Shown one piece after another: positions 8,673 through 17,901 of a stretch of DNA of 64,000 bases (positions within the stretch are counted from its first letter, which is position 1; the number at the start of each line of letters is the position of its first letter). Origin of the DNA: Ruminococcus sp. Its GTDB lineage: Bacteria > Bacillota > Clostridia > Oscillospirales > Ruminococcaceae. A program made the translations under genes and the position numbers. The notes below the pieces were generated by a model. The model was not told where the DNA came from. It did not search any database and saw only the letters and a list, made by a program, of their open reading frames with translations. Location of the stretch: assembly GCA_017516465.1 (NCBI GenBank), contig JAFXCR010000055.1, forward strand, positions 1 to 64,000, given 5' to 3'.

Positions 8673-9746
8673 TTACGCTTCCTGACTTGCAAGCTTTGCC
8701 GCCTGATCTGCTGTTGCAAGTGCATCAAATACTTCATCAAGATTTCCGTTAAGAATATCCTCAAGACGATAAATTGTAAGTCCTATTCTGTGGTCAGTAA
8801 GACGTCCCTGAGGATAATTATATGTTCTGATTCTTTCAGAACGGTCACCTGTTCCAACCTGCATTCGTCTTTCAGATGCTATTTTGGCATCGTGTTCTTC
8901 CTGCATAGCTTCATATATGCGTGAACGGAGAATCTTCATTGCCTTATCCTTATTTTTGTGCTGACTTCTTTCATCCTGACATTCAACGACTACATTTGTA
9001 GGGAGATAGGTTATTCTTACTGCTGATTCAGTTTTGTTGATATGCTGGCCGCCTGCACCGCTTGCACGGAAATAGTCAATTTTGAGATCGGTAGGATTTA
9101 TTTCAAGTTCAATTTCATCAGCCTCAACAAGAACGGCTACCGTAACAGTTGAGGTATGAATACGTCCTTGTGATTCGGTTTCAGGAACTCTCTGTACACG
9201 ATGAACACCACTTTCGTATTTAAGGCGTGAGTATGCACCGCTGCCTTCAATTGAAAAACTGATTTCCTTGAATCCACCGAGTTCAGTAGGATTAGCTGAA
9301 AGAATTTCCTGCTTCCATCCTCTCGCTTCAGCGTACATTGTGTACATACGATAAAGTGAGTTAGCAAAAAGCGAAGCTTCTTCACCGCCTGCACCGCCTC
9401 TGATTTCAATGATAACGTTTTTATCATCATTAGGATCTTTGGGAAGTAGCAAAATTTTTAGTTCTTGAGCGACACGTTCCATATCTTCCTTTGATTCCTC
9501 AAGCTCAGCCTGAGCAAGTTCCTTCATTTCTCTGTCGTAAATCCCTTCATCAAGCATTTCCTTTGCATCATTGAAGGCTGAACGTGCCTTCTGGTATTCA
9601 TTGTATTTTTCAATGATAGGTGTCATATTCTTGTAATCCTTCATAAGCTGAGTATACAGCTTATTGTCGTTGACTATGCTGGGATCCGAAAGCTTTTCGC
9701 TGATCTCATTGTATTTTTCTGCCATAACTGCAAGTTTTTCAAACAT
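8673..9746 (-). CDS. prfA: Peptide chain release factor 1
   Basis: Recognises UAA and UAG and triggers peptide release. The class I signature GGQ is in [15 protein letters not shown], and the codon-recognition PxT motif appears as PET in [16 protein letters not shown]. The C-terminal [13 protein letters not shown] is typical. I start at the ATG of [12 protein letters not shown] (9746), preceded by AAGGAG; the longer frame from 9797 adds 17 residues (basic, inside the DUF951 gene) that family members lack. Length is then 357 aa, normal for RF1. It overlaps the DUF951 gene by 8 nt. Confidence 0.95.
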   Translation of the reverse strand: MFEKLAVMAEKYNEISEKLSDPSIVNDNKLYTQLMKDYKNMTPIIEKYNEYQKARSAFNDAKEMLDEGIYDREMKELAQAELEESKEDMERVAQELKILLLPKDPNDDKNVIIEIRGGAGGEEASLFANSLYRMYTMYAEARGWKQEILSANPTELGGFKEISFSIEGSGAYSRLKYESGVHRVQRVPETESQGRIHTSTVTVAVLVEADEIELEINPTDLKIDYFRASGAGGQHINKTESAVRITYLPTNVVVECQDERSQHKNKDKAMKILRSRIYEAMQEEHDAKIASERRMQVGTGDRSERIRTYNYPQGRLTDHRIGLTIYRLEDILNGNLDEVFDALATADQAAKLASQEA

Positions 9747-9975
9747 CAGGCTTCTCCTTGATTTTCTTTTTTTGCATCGTTCCGGAAATATCTTCATCCT
9801 GATGCTTTATTTTCTTAATATTTTTTTCGATTTTATTTCTCGGAATCATAAATTCTCTGGAGCATCCCGTGCAGCGAAGCCGGAAATCCATACCGGAACG
9901 GATAACGTACATTTCATTTGAGCCGCATGGATGATTTTTTTTCATTGTTAATATATCGCCAGGTCTGACATCCAT
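9739..9975 (-). CDS. DUF951 family small protein
   Basis: A 78-aa protein with the layout of the DUF951 family of Firmicutes: [18 protein letters not shown], then [19 protein letters not shown]. The Cys-x2-Cys plus the earlier Cys could bind a metal ion, which is inference. Function is unknown. It is the first gene of the operon, directly under the promoter at 10021-10049, and its last 8 nt overlap prfA, so the two are probably translationally coupled. Confidence 0.8.
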   Translation of the reverse strand: MDVRPGDILTMKKNHPCGSNEMYVIRSGMDFRLRCTGCSREFMIPRNKIEKNIKKIKHQDEDISGTMQKKKIKEKPDV

Positions 9976-10020
9976 GAGAGTTCCTCCTAAATTAATACAG
10001 TAATAAATCGTGTATTTTTA

Positions 10021-10049
10021 ATTATACCCTAAATTCTTTATAAAATCAA
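10021..10049 (-). promoter_or_regulatory. Promoter of the DUF951-prfA operon
   Basis: On the minus strand: TTGATT (10049-10044), a 17-bp spacer, TATAAT (10026-10021). It drives DUF951, prfA, tsaC, coaE and the aminopeptidase. Confidence 0.75.
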
Positions 10050-10146
10050 TATTTATAGAGTATATTTTTTTGAGTTTGTGTAAAAATAATAAAAACCCCC
10101 AATAAAACATATTGAACTCTACTAAAATTTGAAAGGAAAATGTATA

Positions 10147-10500
10147 ATGATATCAAGAGTATCGGCTGAATTTGAAGCTCCTGAGCTTGCAGAAGCGTCG
10201 CTTCATAGAATAAAAGAGAGTATAAGTGGAATTCACAGAACAGGAATTATCTATAATAAACGTTCAGAAGAAAGTATGAAATTAAGAAATGGAACACTAT
10301 ATACAATAATTCCTACTGCTGTTACAACATTCAATTATTTAACTGCTGTCATAGAATCTCCGGCAAGTGAGGATGTAGTACCAGAGTTATTCAGAAGCAG
10401 AACAACAATAGCGTATGTTATATGTGAAAGTGACAATATTTCTGATGTGAAGTCGGTTTTTAATGCAATGGGAGGACTGAATATCCACTCAGGATCATGA
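10147..10500 (+). CDS. Small protein of unknown function upstream of an S1 protein
   Basis: 117 aa, soluble, not recognised. It starts at ATG 10147 with AAAGGAAAA just upstream; an in-frame TTG at 10129 precedes that site and is unlikely. The order of strands and helices (an N-terminal AEFEAPELAEASLHRI segment and a C-terminal ESDNISDVKSVFNAMGG segment) suggests two ferredoxin-like half units, resembling small stress-type domains that pair A-x-x-A helices with a terminal Gly-Gly; this is weak inference. The S1 gene follows 68 nt later in the same direction. Confidence 0.6.
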   Translation: MISRVSAEFEAPELAEASLHRIKESISGIHRTGIIYNKRSEESMKLRNGTLYTIIPTAVTTFNYLTAVIESPASEDVVPELFRSRTTIAYVICESDNISDVKSVFNAMGGLNIHSGS

Positions 10501-10568
10501 TGTTCTATTCTGTTTCAGATCTGCATAAAATGAAGTATCAAGGCAACAGAGATTACGGAGGTATAAAC

Positions 10569-11486
10569 ATGATCTATAAACCAGAAGGTTCGTTATACGC
10601 ATCTGATCAGAATTCAAGATTTATTTCTTCTGCTGATGGACTCAGGGAGGCTATGAATAAGGATATTATTCTAGAGGCACGGGTTTCAGTATGTGACAGT
10701 TCGCATAACCTTATTGTTGATCTCCCATGTGGAAAAGGCTTTATTCCAAGAGAAGATGGAGCAGTAGGAATTTCAGAAGGAAAAACACGTGATATTGCTC
10801 TCATATCTCGGGTAAATAAGCCAGTATGTTTTATAGTAAAGGATGTGAGGGAAAGCGTCTCGGGTAAAATTACTGCTATACTGTCAAGAAGAGAAGTACA
10901 GGAAAAATGTATAGCTAACTATATCAGAAATTTAAGTTCCGGTGATATTATTGACGCAAGAATAACTCATTTGGAGCAATTCGGATGCTTCGTAGACATT
11001 GGGTGCGGAGTGCCATCGCTTATCCCGATTGATGCAATTTCTGTATCAAGAATTTCACATCCTTCTGATCGTTTCTCAACTGGACAGTATATAAAAGCAA
11101 TTGTACGTTCCAACGACAACAACAGAATCTGTCTCAGTCATAAGGAACTGTTAGGAACATGGGATGAAAATGCAGCTGATTTTCATGCGGGTGAGACAGT
11201 GTCAGGAATAGTCAGATCTATCGAAGAATATGGTGTTTTTGTAGAACTTGCACCAAATCTTGCCGGTCTCGCAGAACTTAAGGAGAATGTTCATCCTGGC
11301 CAGAACGTTAGCGTCTACATAAAAGCTTTGATACCGGAAAAAATGAAGATCAAGCTTATTATAGTGGATACCTGCAACGATGAACATCATCAGCAAAAAA
11401 TACGATATTTTTACAATGGAGACAGGATACAGTCATGGAATTACGCATCTGAGCTTTCAGCAAGAAAAATAATAACTGAGTTCTGA
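10569..11486 (+). CDS. S1 RNA-binding domain protein (ribosomal S1-like)
   Basis: 305 aa with three consecutive S1-type OB-fold segments: about residues 30-110 (ending AILSRREVQ), 125-200 (GDIIDARITHLEQFGCFVDIGCG ... ICLSHKELLG) and 210-275 (GETVSGIVRSIEEYGVFVELAP). This is the short S1-like protein found in Oscillospiraceae; it probably binds mRNA or the 30S subunit. I chose ATG 10569, 7 nt after GGAGG, because MIYKPEGSLY looks like the natural N-terminus; a longer frame starts at 10497, overlapping the previous stop, and would add 24 residues. A terminator follows. Confidence 0.85.
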   Translation: MIYKPEGSLYASDQNSRFISSADGLREAMNKDIILEARVSVCDSSHNLIVDLPCGKGFIPREDGAVGISEGKTRDIALISRVNKPVCFIVKDVRESVSGKITAILSRREVQEKCIANYIRNLSSGDIIDARITHLEQFGCFVDIGCGVPSLIPIDAISVSRISHPSDRFSTGQYIKAIVRSNDNNRICLSHKELLGTWDENAADFHAGETVSGIVRSIEEYGVFVELAPNLAGLAELKENVHPGQNVSVYIKALIPEKMKIKLIIVDTCNDEHHQQKIRYFYNGDRIQSWNYASELSARKIITEF

Positions 11487-11489
11487 AAA

Positions 11490-11521
11490 AAGGCATCTGC
11501 TGATAAATAAGCAGATGCCTT
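11490..11521. terminator. Bidirectional terminator between S1 gene and pfkA
   Basis: AAGGCATCTGCT (11490-11501), an 8-nt loop, AGCAGATGCCTT (11510-11521): a perfect 12-bp stem with A-rich and T-rich flanks, placed between convergent genes. Confidence 0.8.
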
Positions 11522-11541
11522 GATTATTATATATAATTAAC

Positions 11542-12504
11542 TTAGAATGCAATTTCCTCAGCAATTCTATGAAGATGTGAGTCATAAGTTTTTTTCATAG
11601 CGAGAGCTTCCTGAATATCGTAATCAACAATTTTGCTGTCCTTAATTCCAACAACACGATTACCTATACCCTGTTCAAGCAGCTCAACAGCATAGTAGCC
11701 CATTCTTGTAGCTTCTACTCTGTCTCTGAGAGTAGGAGATCCACCTCTCTGAACGTGACCAAGAATTGTAGCTCTTGTTTCAATTTGAGTTTTTTCCTGA
11801 AGAACCTTTGCTATTTCCTCTGTATGACCAACACCCTCAGAAACGACAACTACGAAATACTGTTTACCCTTTGCTTTCTTTTCAAGCATTGATTTTGCAA
11901 TAGCATCAAGATCGTAAGGTGCTTCAACAGTAATGATATCTGTCGCACCACATCCGATACCTGTATTTACTGCGATATGACCAGCGTTTCTACCCATTAC
12001 TTCTACAACAGAGCATCTGTCATGAGACTGTGATGTGTCACGAAGCTTGTCCATAAGCTCCATAGCTGTGTTCATAGCTGTGTCAAAACCGATTGTATAG
12101 TCAGTGCAGGCAATATCGTTATCAATTGTACCAGGGATACCAATACAGAGAACTCCCTTTGCAGAAAGATCTGCGGCACCTCTGAATGAACCATCCCCGC
12201 CAATAACAACAAGACCTTCAATCCCCATTTCCTCACATCTCTTTCTTGCGAGTTCTACACCCTCTTCTGTTCTGAACTCAGGGCATCTTGCTGTTGAAAG
12301 GATAGTTCCACCATTATGAATGATATCAGAAACACTTCGTTCGTCCATCTTTACAATATTACCGTTAATAAGACCAACGTAACCCTTATGAACGCCGTAA
12401 ACCTCCATACCCTTGCTGAGAGCTGTTCTTACAACGGCTCTTATAGCAGCATTCATTCCCGGTGCGTCACCGCCACTTGTCAAAACACCGATTTTTTTTA
12501 TCAT
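11542..12504 (-). CDS. pfkA: ATP-dependent 6-phosphofructokinase
   Basis: Glycolytic phosphorylation of fructose 6-phosphate. TSGGDAPGMNAAIRA binds ATP near residue 10; GGDGSFRGA near 102 and GTIDNDI with the catalytic Asp near 125 are typical of group A bacterial PFK. Gly in GGDGS at the position equivalent to E. coli Gly104 favours ATP over pyrophosphate. Length 320 aa is normal. GGAG lies upstream of the ATG. It has its own promoter at 12584-12612 but also lies downstream of dnaE in the same direction; linkage to hprK upstream fits carbon control. Confidence 0.95.
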   Translation of the reverse strand: MIKKIGVLTSGGDAPGMNAAIRAVVRTALSKGMEVYGVHKGYVGLINGNIVKMDERSVSDIIHNGGTILSTARCPEFRTEEGVELARKRCEEMGIEGLVVIGGDGSFRGAADLSAKGVLCIGIPGTIDNDIACTDYTIGFDTAMNTAMELMDKLRDTSQSHDRCSVVEVMGRNAGHIAVNTGIGCGATDIITVEAPYDLDAIAKSMLEKKAKGKQYFVVVVSEGVGHTEEIAKVLQEKTQIETRATILGHVQRGGSPTLRDRVEATRMGYYAVELLEQGIGNRVVGIKDSKIVDYDIQEALAMKKTYDSHLHRIAEEIAF

Positions 12505-12583
12505 ACATATTCTCCATTCTGCTCTTGGGCATTTATTTTTAATTTACGGTATTGAACTCCGTAACATAATTCCATACATTTAT

Positions 12584-12612
12584 ATTTTACTACATATTTC
12601 AAAAAAAGTCAA
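12584..12612 (-). promoter_or_regulatory. Promoter of pfkA
   Basis: Minus strand TTGACT (12612-12607), a 17-bp spacer, TAAAAT (12589-12584). The leader carries a short inverted repeat TTACGG/CCGTAA at 12544-12564. Confidence 0.7.
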
Positions 12613-12657
12613 GTGTTCTTTTATAAATTTTAATATTATCTGAAAAACTATAATTTT

Positions 12658-15600
12658 TTATTGTATCAGACCGATTTGTGATTCGTCAAAAATACCAGAA
12701 ATAGCATTGAAGCTTTCATTTGATATATAGATATTCAGACGCTTCTTAGGCATAACCATTTTTTTGAAATCTGTAAAATAAAAACATACAGGTGTGTTTC
12801 CCCTGAAACGGCTGCAAAGCTCAGTAAGCTGATCGGCAGTGTTGATTTCAGATGATTTCAGTTTGATACATAGCTTCATGTTTTCCGTCAGACTTAAGAA
12901 CTCGTCCTCACCTGCTGCCGATGTACATACGATTGATACGCTCTCGTCTTTTACAGAGATTTTTCCGTTAAGAAGCAGAATATTATCCTCGGTAAGACGT
13001 GATGCAATAACGGAATACAGATCAGGAAAAACAACTCCTTCTATTTCTCCGGTCTCGTCAGCCGCCGTGATAAAGCACATCTGATCGTTTTTCTTTGTAA
13101 TATGTTTTTTAACACTTTGAAGCGTACATAGAAGTTTTACCTGTTCACCGTCTCTGACAGTAGCCTCATCAGATACAAGTGTGCCTATATTTTTTGTGTG
13201 CATAAGAGAAGCAATATATCTGTAATCATCGAGAGGACTTCCGGAAAGATACATACCGGCAGCTTCCTTTTCCATTGACAGAAGCTTTCTCCTTTCGTGT
13301 TCTGGCAGAGAAGGAATTCGAAATCCTGTATCCTGAGAATCAGGTATCTCTATAAAATTAAGCTGTCCTTCAATCATGCTTCTTGAACTGCTGTTGCAAT
13401 CCTCAAGTATTGTTTCGTAATATTCAAGCATCTGACGTCGGTTAAGTCCGAGATTATCAAAAGATCCGGCTTTTATGAGGTTTTCAAGAGCTTTTTTATT
13501 AAGCTCCCTTCCTCCTATACGTTCACAGAAATCCTGTAATCCATGGAAGTTTCCGTTAAGCTTTCGTTCTGAAATAATTTTTTCTGCAAGTCCAGCACCG
13601 ATATTCTTTATCGCAAGAAGTCCGAAATACATCTTTTCGTTTTCAAACCGGAATCCTTTTACGCTTTTGTTGATATCAGGCGGAAGGATATTGATTCCCG
13701 AACTGCGGCATGAAGAAATATATTCAGTAAGCTTTCCAGCTCCTGACATAATGCTTGACATCAGAGCCGCCATGTATATTCCTTTATAATGACATTTCAG
13801 ATAAGCTGTCTGATACGACAGATAAGCATATGCAGCAGCGTGTGATTTATTGAACGCATACGATGCAAAGCTTACCATCTCATCAAAGATTGAATCTGCT
13901 GTTTTTTCGGATATACCGTTTTCACTGGCACCTTTTATAAAGCTTTCACGTTCCATCAGCATGACATCGTGTTTCTTTTTTGCCATTGCACGTCGTACAA
14001 TATCAGCATGACCGTAGGAATATCCGGCAAGCTTCCGGCAGATTTCCATTACCTGCTCCTGATATACCATGACGCCATAAGTTTCTTCAAGAATCTCCTT
14101 CAGCATCGGGTGTTTGTATACAGCTTTATCAGGATACTTTTTATTTTCGATGTAAACCGGAATCGACTTCATCGGTCCGGGACGATAAAGCGAGATTATA
14201 ACAATAAGATCTTCAAGCCTTTCCGGTTTCATTTCGGTAAGCCATCGCGTCATGCCGGCACTTTCAAACTGGAAAATTCCGGATGTATTACCGTCAGACA
14301 TCATATCATACACGGCTGAATCATCAAGAGGAATTGAAGATATATCGAATTTTGGTTCTGTTTTGTGTATTTCATTTACGCAATCACGTATTATAGTGAG
14401 GTTACGCAGACCAAGAAAATCCATTTTCAGAAGTCCGAGTGATTCAAGAATAGTCATCGTGTATTGAGTGATAACTGTATCATCATTCTTCTGCAATGGT
14501 ACAAGATCATCAAGAGGAACGGCGGAAATTACAACTCCTGCCGCATGGGTTGATGTATGTCTTGGCATACCTTCAAGCTGTCCGGCAACATCAAGAAGCT
14601 TTTTCACTGACCTGTCTGTACGATACAGCTGGGAAAGCTCCTCAGACTGGCTTATTGCTTCCTCCAGCTTCGACTTCGGATCTATAAGCTTTGCAACCTT
14701 ATCACAAAGCTGATAAGGCAGATTAAGTACACGTCCGACATCACGGACTGCCGCCCTTGCCTTAAATGTATCGAATGCAATAATTTCGGAAACATATTCC
14801 TTTCCGTACTTCTGAACAACATAATCCTTTACTCTCTGACGTCCTTCAATACAGAAATCTATATCAAAATCCGGCATACTTACACGTTCCGGATTAAGAA
14901 AACGTTCAAAGAGCAGATTATATTTCATCGGATCTATACCAGTTATGCCTATGCAATAGGCACAGAGACTTCCGGCACCTGAACCACGTCCGGGACCGAC
15001 AGGAATATTATTCGTTCTGGCGTAACGGATGAAGTCCCACACGATAAGAAAATAATCGGTATATCCCATTTTTGTTATTACAGAAATCTCGTATTCCATT
15101 CGTTCCTGTACTTCGGATGACGGCTCTGGACCATACAGATCATACATTCCGTTCAGACAAAGCTGACGGAAATATTCATTATTATCAGAAACTCCCTCTA
15201 TGGTGAATTTCGGGAGCTTTATATTTCCGAATTCAAATTCTACATTGCATCTTTCTGCAATTTCTGCGGTAATCGAAACCGCTTCCTCATGACCTTTGAA
15301 AAGAGAACGCATTTCTTCTGCTGATTTGACATAGAATTCATCTGTATCAAAGCTGAGTCCGCCCGGTTCGCCAAGAATTCTTCCTGTCTGCACACAGACA
15401 AGTATTTCCTGAATTCTGCTGTCTTCTCTGCGGACATAGTGACAGTCATTTGTGGCAACAAGCGGGATTCCCGTTTCTTCGGAAAGCTTATAAAGCAAAG
15501 GAAGATTTTTCAGTTCATCTTCAAGACTATGATTCTGTATCTCAATAAAGAAATTATTCTCACCGAAGATTTCAAGATATGTCAGAGCTGCTTCCTTTGC

Positions 15601-16068
15601 ACCGATATAATTTCCGTCTGAAAGAAGTTTAGGGATCTCTCCGGCAAGACAGGCAGAAAGACATATAAGTCCTTTATGATGCTTACGAAGCAGTTCTTTA
15701 TCTACTCTCGGACGGTTGTAGAAGCCGTCTATTCCGGCAGCTGACACAAGCTTTACAAGATTACGGTATCCTTCGTTGTTTTCGCAGAGCAGAACAAGAT
15801 GATACGGATGCTGATCTATACCGGCTTCCTTATCAAATCTTGAACGTGGAGCAACATATACCTCACATCCGATTATAGGCTTTATCCCTTCTTTTACAGC
15901 TTCATTCCGGAATTCAACGGCTCCGTACATATTGCCGTGATCTGTTATTGCAACGGCAGTCTGCCCCATTTTCTTTACATATTTTATAAGATCCCTGATT
16001 CGGCAGGCACCGTCAAGAAGACTGTATTCAGTGTGGACATGAAGGTTGACAAAGTTATTCTGTACCAT
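12658..16068 (-). CDS. dnaE: DNA polymerase III alpha subunit, DnaE type
   Basis: Replicative polymerase subunit. Order of domains: PHP (HVHTEYSLLDG near the N-terminus, ITDHGNMYG), palm with the catalytic Asp pair in PDFDIDF (about residue 395) after GPGRGSGAGS, then the thumb/fingers, a helix-hairpin-helix region (about 790-900, IGAGLAEKI, GRELNKKALENLIKAG) and an OB-fold near 980-1060. Length 1136 aa is in the usual range. I start at ATG 16068 (MVQNNFVNLHVH), with AGAGG upstream; the frame could extend 14 residues further without a binding site. It overlaps whiA by 14 nt. Clostridia normally also have PolC, not in this window. Confidence 0.95.
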   Translation of the reverse strand: MVQNNFVNLHVHTEYSLLDGACRIRDLIKYVKKMGQTAVAITDHGNMYGAVEFRNEAVKEGIKPIIGCEVYVAPRSRFDKEAGIDQHPYHLVLLCENNEGYRNLVKLVSAAGIDGFYNRPRVDKELLRKHHKGLICLSACLAGEIPKLLSDGNYIGAKEAALTYLEIFGENNFFIEIQNHSLEDELKNLPLLYKLSEETGIPLVATNDCHYVRREDSRIQEILVCVQTGRILGEPGGLSFDTDEFYVKSAEEMRSLFKGHEEAVSITAEIAERCNVEFEFGNIKLPKFTIEGVSDNNEYFRQLCLNGMYDLYGPEPSSEVQERMEYEISVITKMGYTDYFLIVWDFIRYARTNNIPVGPGRGSGAGSLCAYCIGITGIDPMKYNLLFERFLNPERVSMPDFDIDFCIEGRQRVKDYVVQKYGKEYVSEIIAFDTFKARAAVRDVGRVLNLPYQLCDKVAKLIDPKSKLEEAISQSEELSQLYRTDRSVKKLLDVAGQLEGMPRHTSTHAAGVVISAVPLDDLVPLQKNDDTVITQYTMTILESLGLLKMDFLGLRNLTIIRDCVNEIHKTEPKFDISSIPLDDSAVYDMMSDGNTSGIFQFESAGMTRWLTEMKPERLEDLIVIISLYRPGPMKSIPVYIENKKYPDKAVYKHPMLKEILEETYGVMVYQEQVMEICRKLAGYSYGHADIVRRAMAKKKHDVMLMERESFIKGASENGISEKTADSIFDEMVSFASYAFNKSHAAAYAYLSYQTAYLKCHYKGIYMAALMSSIMSGAGKLTEYISSCRSSGINILPPDINKSVKGFRFENEKMYFGLLAIKNIGAGLAEKIISERKLNGNFHGLQDFCERIGGRELNKKALENLIKAGSFDNLGLNRRQMLEYYETILEDCNSSSRSMIEGQLNFIEIPDSQDTGFRIPSLPEHERRKLLSMEKEAAGMYLSGSPLDDYRYIASLMHTKNIGTLVSDEATVRDGEQVKLLCTLQSVKKHITKKNDQMCFITAADETGEIEGVVFPDLYSVIASRLTEDNILLLNGKISVKDESVSIVCTSAAGEDEFLSLTENMKLCIKLKSSEINTADQLTELCSRFRGNTPVCFYFTDFKKMVMPKKRLNIYISNESFNAISGIFDESQIGLIQ

Positions 16069-16975
16069 CGTTTTTACCTCTGCTGCGTATTTCGTCTGCC
16101 ATCGCTGCAAGCTTTTTGAAACGATGATTTACTCCTGAACGGCTGATAGGTACAGAAAGACTCTCCCCTATCTCCTGAAGACTCATATCGTTATTTTCAA
16201 GACGTATTTCTGCAATTTCACGAAGCTCCTGAGATAATGAATCAAGACCAGAAGTCTGCTGTATAAGCCGAATATCTTCGATTTGTTTCATGGCAGCCTT
16301 TACAACTTTATCAATATTTGCAGAATCACAATTTGCGATACGGTTTGCCTTGTTTCGTACATCTTTCCAGATTTTCACATTCATAAGTTCCAGAGTACAC
16401 TGCTGTGCTCCGATGAATGTGAGTACATCTTCAATAGATTCGCTTTCCTTGATGTAAACAATATGCTGTCCCCTGCGGATTACAGTTCTTGCTGATACAC
16501 TTATATCACCAAGAAGAACTGATAGTTCATGCGATAGTCTTTCCTGCGGAACGGTAAATTCAAGATGATATTCCTTGGATGGATCATTGACACTTCCGCA
16601 GGCAAGAAAAACTCCGGCTGTAAAAACTCCGAGACTATTTGTAGCAATAATCTCGGAATTGATAGTCCTCTCCGGACTTGTTATTCTATACTTTTCAAAT
16701 ACTCTTCTAATCAGTTCAGCGTCCTCAGTATCATAATAATACAGAATAGCTCCGACTTTTCTCTCATTCATGCCGCATGATATACGACAATGAAAGACCT
16801 TTTCAAAAAGAGAACTGAAAATATCCGAAGATATTCTGCTTTCCGTCTGGAAGCAGATTCTTTCGGGAGTGAGTATACGGCAAAATAACAGCATTCCGTA
16901 AAGACAAGCAAACTGTTTATCCTTGTCGTTAATTCCGGAACAGATCTCTTTTCTTACTTCATTTGAAAAAGATAT
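16055..16975 (-). CDS. whiA: WhiA family DNA-binding regulator, apparent AUA start
   Basis: WhiA has an N-terminal homing-endonuclease-like fold and a C-terminal helix-turn-helix; in Firmicutes it influences cell division and chromosome segregation. The C-terminal HTH (MSLQEIGESLSVPISRSGVNHRFKKL) is clear. The first in-frame ATG is at 16894, but homology continues upstream: the frame reads ISFSNEVRKEI..., matching the usual MSFSxEVKxEL start. AGGAG at 16989-16985 lies 9 nt before an ATA codon (16975-16973) exactly where the start should be, and a TGA lies three codons further up. Starting there gives 306 aa, the normal length; the ATG start would lose 27 conserved residues. Confidence 0.85.
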   Translation of the reverse strand: MSFSNEVRKEICSGINDKDKQFACLYGMLLFCRILTPERICFQTESRISSDIFSSLFEKVFHCRISCGMNERKVGAILYYYDTEDAELIRRVFEKYRITSPERTINSEIIATNSLGVFTAGVFLACGSVNDPSKEYHLEFTVPQERLSHELSVLLGDISVSARTVIRRGQHIVYIKESESIEDVLTFIGAQQCTLELMNVKIWKDVRNKANRIANCDSANIDKVVKAAMKQIEDIRLIQQTSGLDSLSQELREIAEIRLENNDMSLQEIGESLSVPISRSGVNHRFKKLAAMADEIRSRGKNDGTE

Positions 16976-17006
16976 TTTTATTCACTCCTGTCATATGTTT
17001 TGAACA

Positions 17007-17879
17007 TCAGAATTTTCTGTCTTTAGTTATATCACGGTGATATTTCTGAACTCTGTAATCCTTTTCGCCCAGGTGCTTAGCCATAAGCTCTGCAAATGTA
17101 ATGGAACGGTGTTTTCCTCCGGTACAGCCGAAGCCCACAACAAGCTGGCTTTTCCCCTCCTGAACATAAAGAGGTATAAGATAGTCTATCAGATCTGCAA
17201 GCTTTGAAAAAAGTTCCTGTGACTGCGGAAATCCCATAACGTAATCGCGTACAGACTGTTCACATCCGGTGCGTGGCCGCAGTTCATCCACATAATATGG
17301 GTTAGGCAGACATCTTACGTCAAATACAAGATCACAGTCGGTTGGCATACCATATTTAAAGCCAAATGACATCATCTGAATAAGCAAAGAGTCAGAGTTT
17401 CTTTCAAGGAACATTGACTTTATATGTTCCTTTAGCTGAGCAGATGCTAATTCAGTTGTATCTATATAGAAGTCAGCAATCTCTCTTAACTGAGAAAGCT
17501 GGTTATTTTCATATTCAATAGCATAGCTTATATTTCCGTTAAATTTTTCCTGCAGCGGATGTTTACGGCGAGTTTCCTTATATCTATTGATAAGTACACG
17601 CTGATTTGCATCAATAAAGAGTACTTTTACGTCAACATCAGAATCCGATTTAAGCTTCTGCCATGAGTGGAAAATTTCTGCAAACATATCACCTGTTCGG
17701 ATATCTACCGCAACAGCGACTTTTGTTATAGCACTTTCTGACTGGCGGCAAAGATCGACAAATCTTGAAATAAGCTTTGGAGGAATGTTATCAATGCAGT
17801 AATACCCTATATCCTCCATTACGTCCATAACGCTTGATTTTCCAGCACCGGACATTCCTGTAACTATCAAAAGCTGCAT
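17007..17879 (-). CDS. rapZ: RNase adapter / nucleotide-binding protein RapZ (YvcJ)
   Basis: P-loop protein; in E. coli RapZ directs RNase E to a small RNA controlling glucosamine-6-phosphate synthase, and in B. subtilis YvcJ affects competence. Walker A GMSGAGKSS starts near residue 8; the C-terminal half has the RapZ signature VGFGCTGGKHRS and the YHRDI segment. I start at ATG 17879 (MQLLIVTGMSG), with GGAG upstream, which gives 290 aa; the longer frame from 17930 overlaps murB. It sits directly before whiA: the gluconeogenesis factor gene (yvcK/mgfK) usually found between them is missing. Confidence 0.92.
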   Translation of the reverse strand: MQLLIVTGMSGAGKSSVMDVMEDIGYYCIDNIPPKLISRFVDLCRQSESAITKVAVAVDIRTGDMFAEIFHSWQKLKSDSDVDVKVLFIDANQRVLINRYKETRRKHPLQEKFNGNISYAIEYENNQLSQLREIADFYIDTTELASAQLKEHIKSMFLERNSDSLLIQMMSFGFKYGMPTDCDLVFDVRCLPNPYYVDELRPRTGCEQSVRDYVMGFPQSQELFSKLADLIDYLIPLYVQEGKSQLVVGFGCTGGKHRSITFAELMAKHLGEKDYRVQKYHRDITKDRKF

Positions 17880-17901
17880 AACTGTCTCCGTTTCATTGAA
17901 T

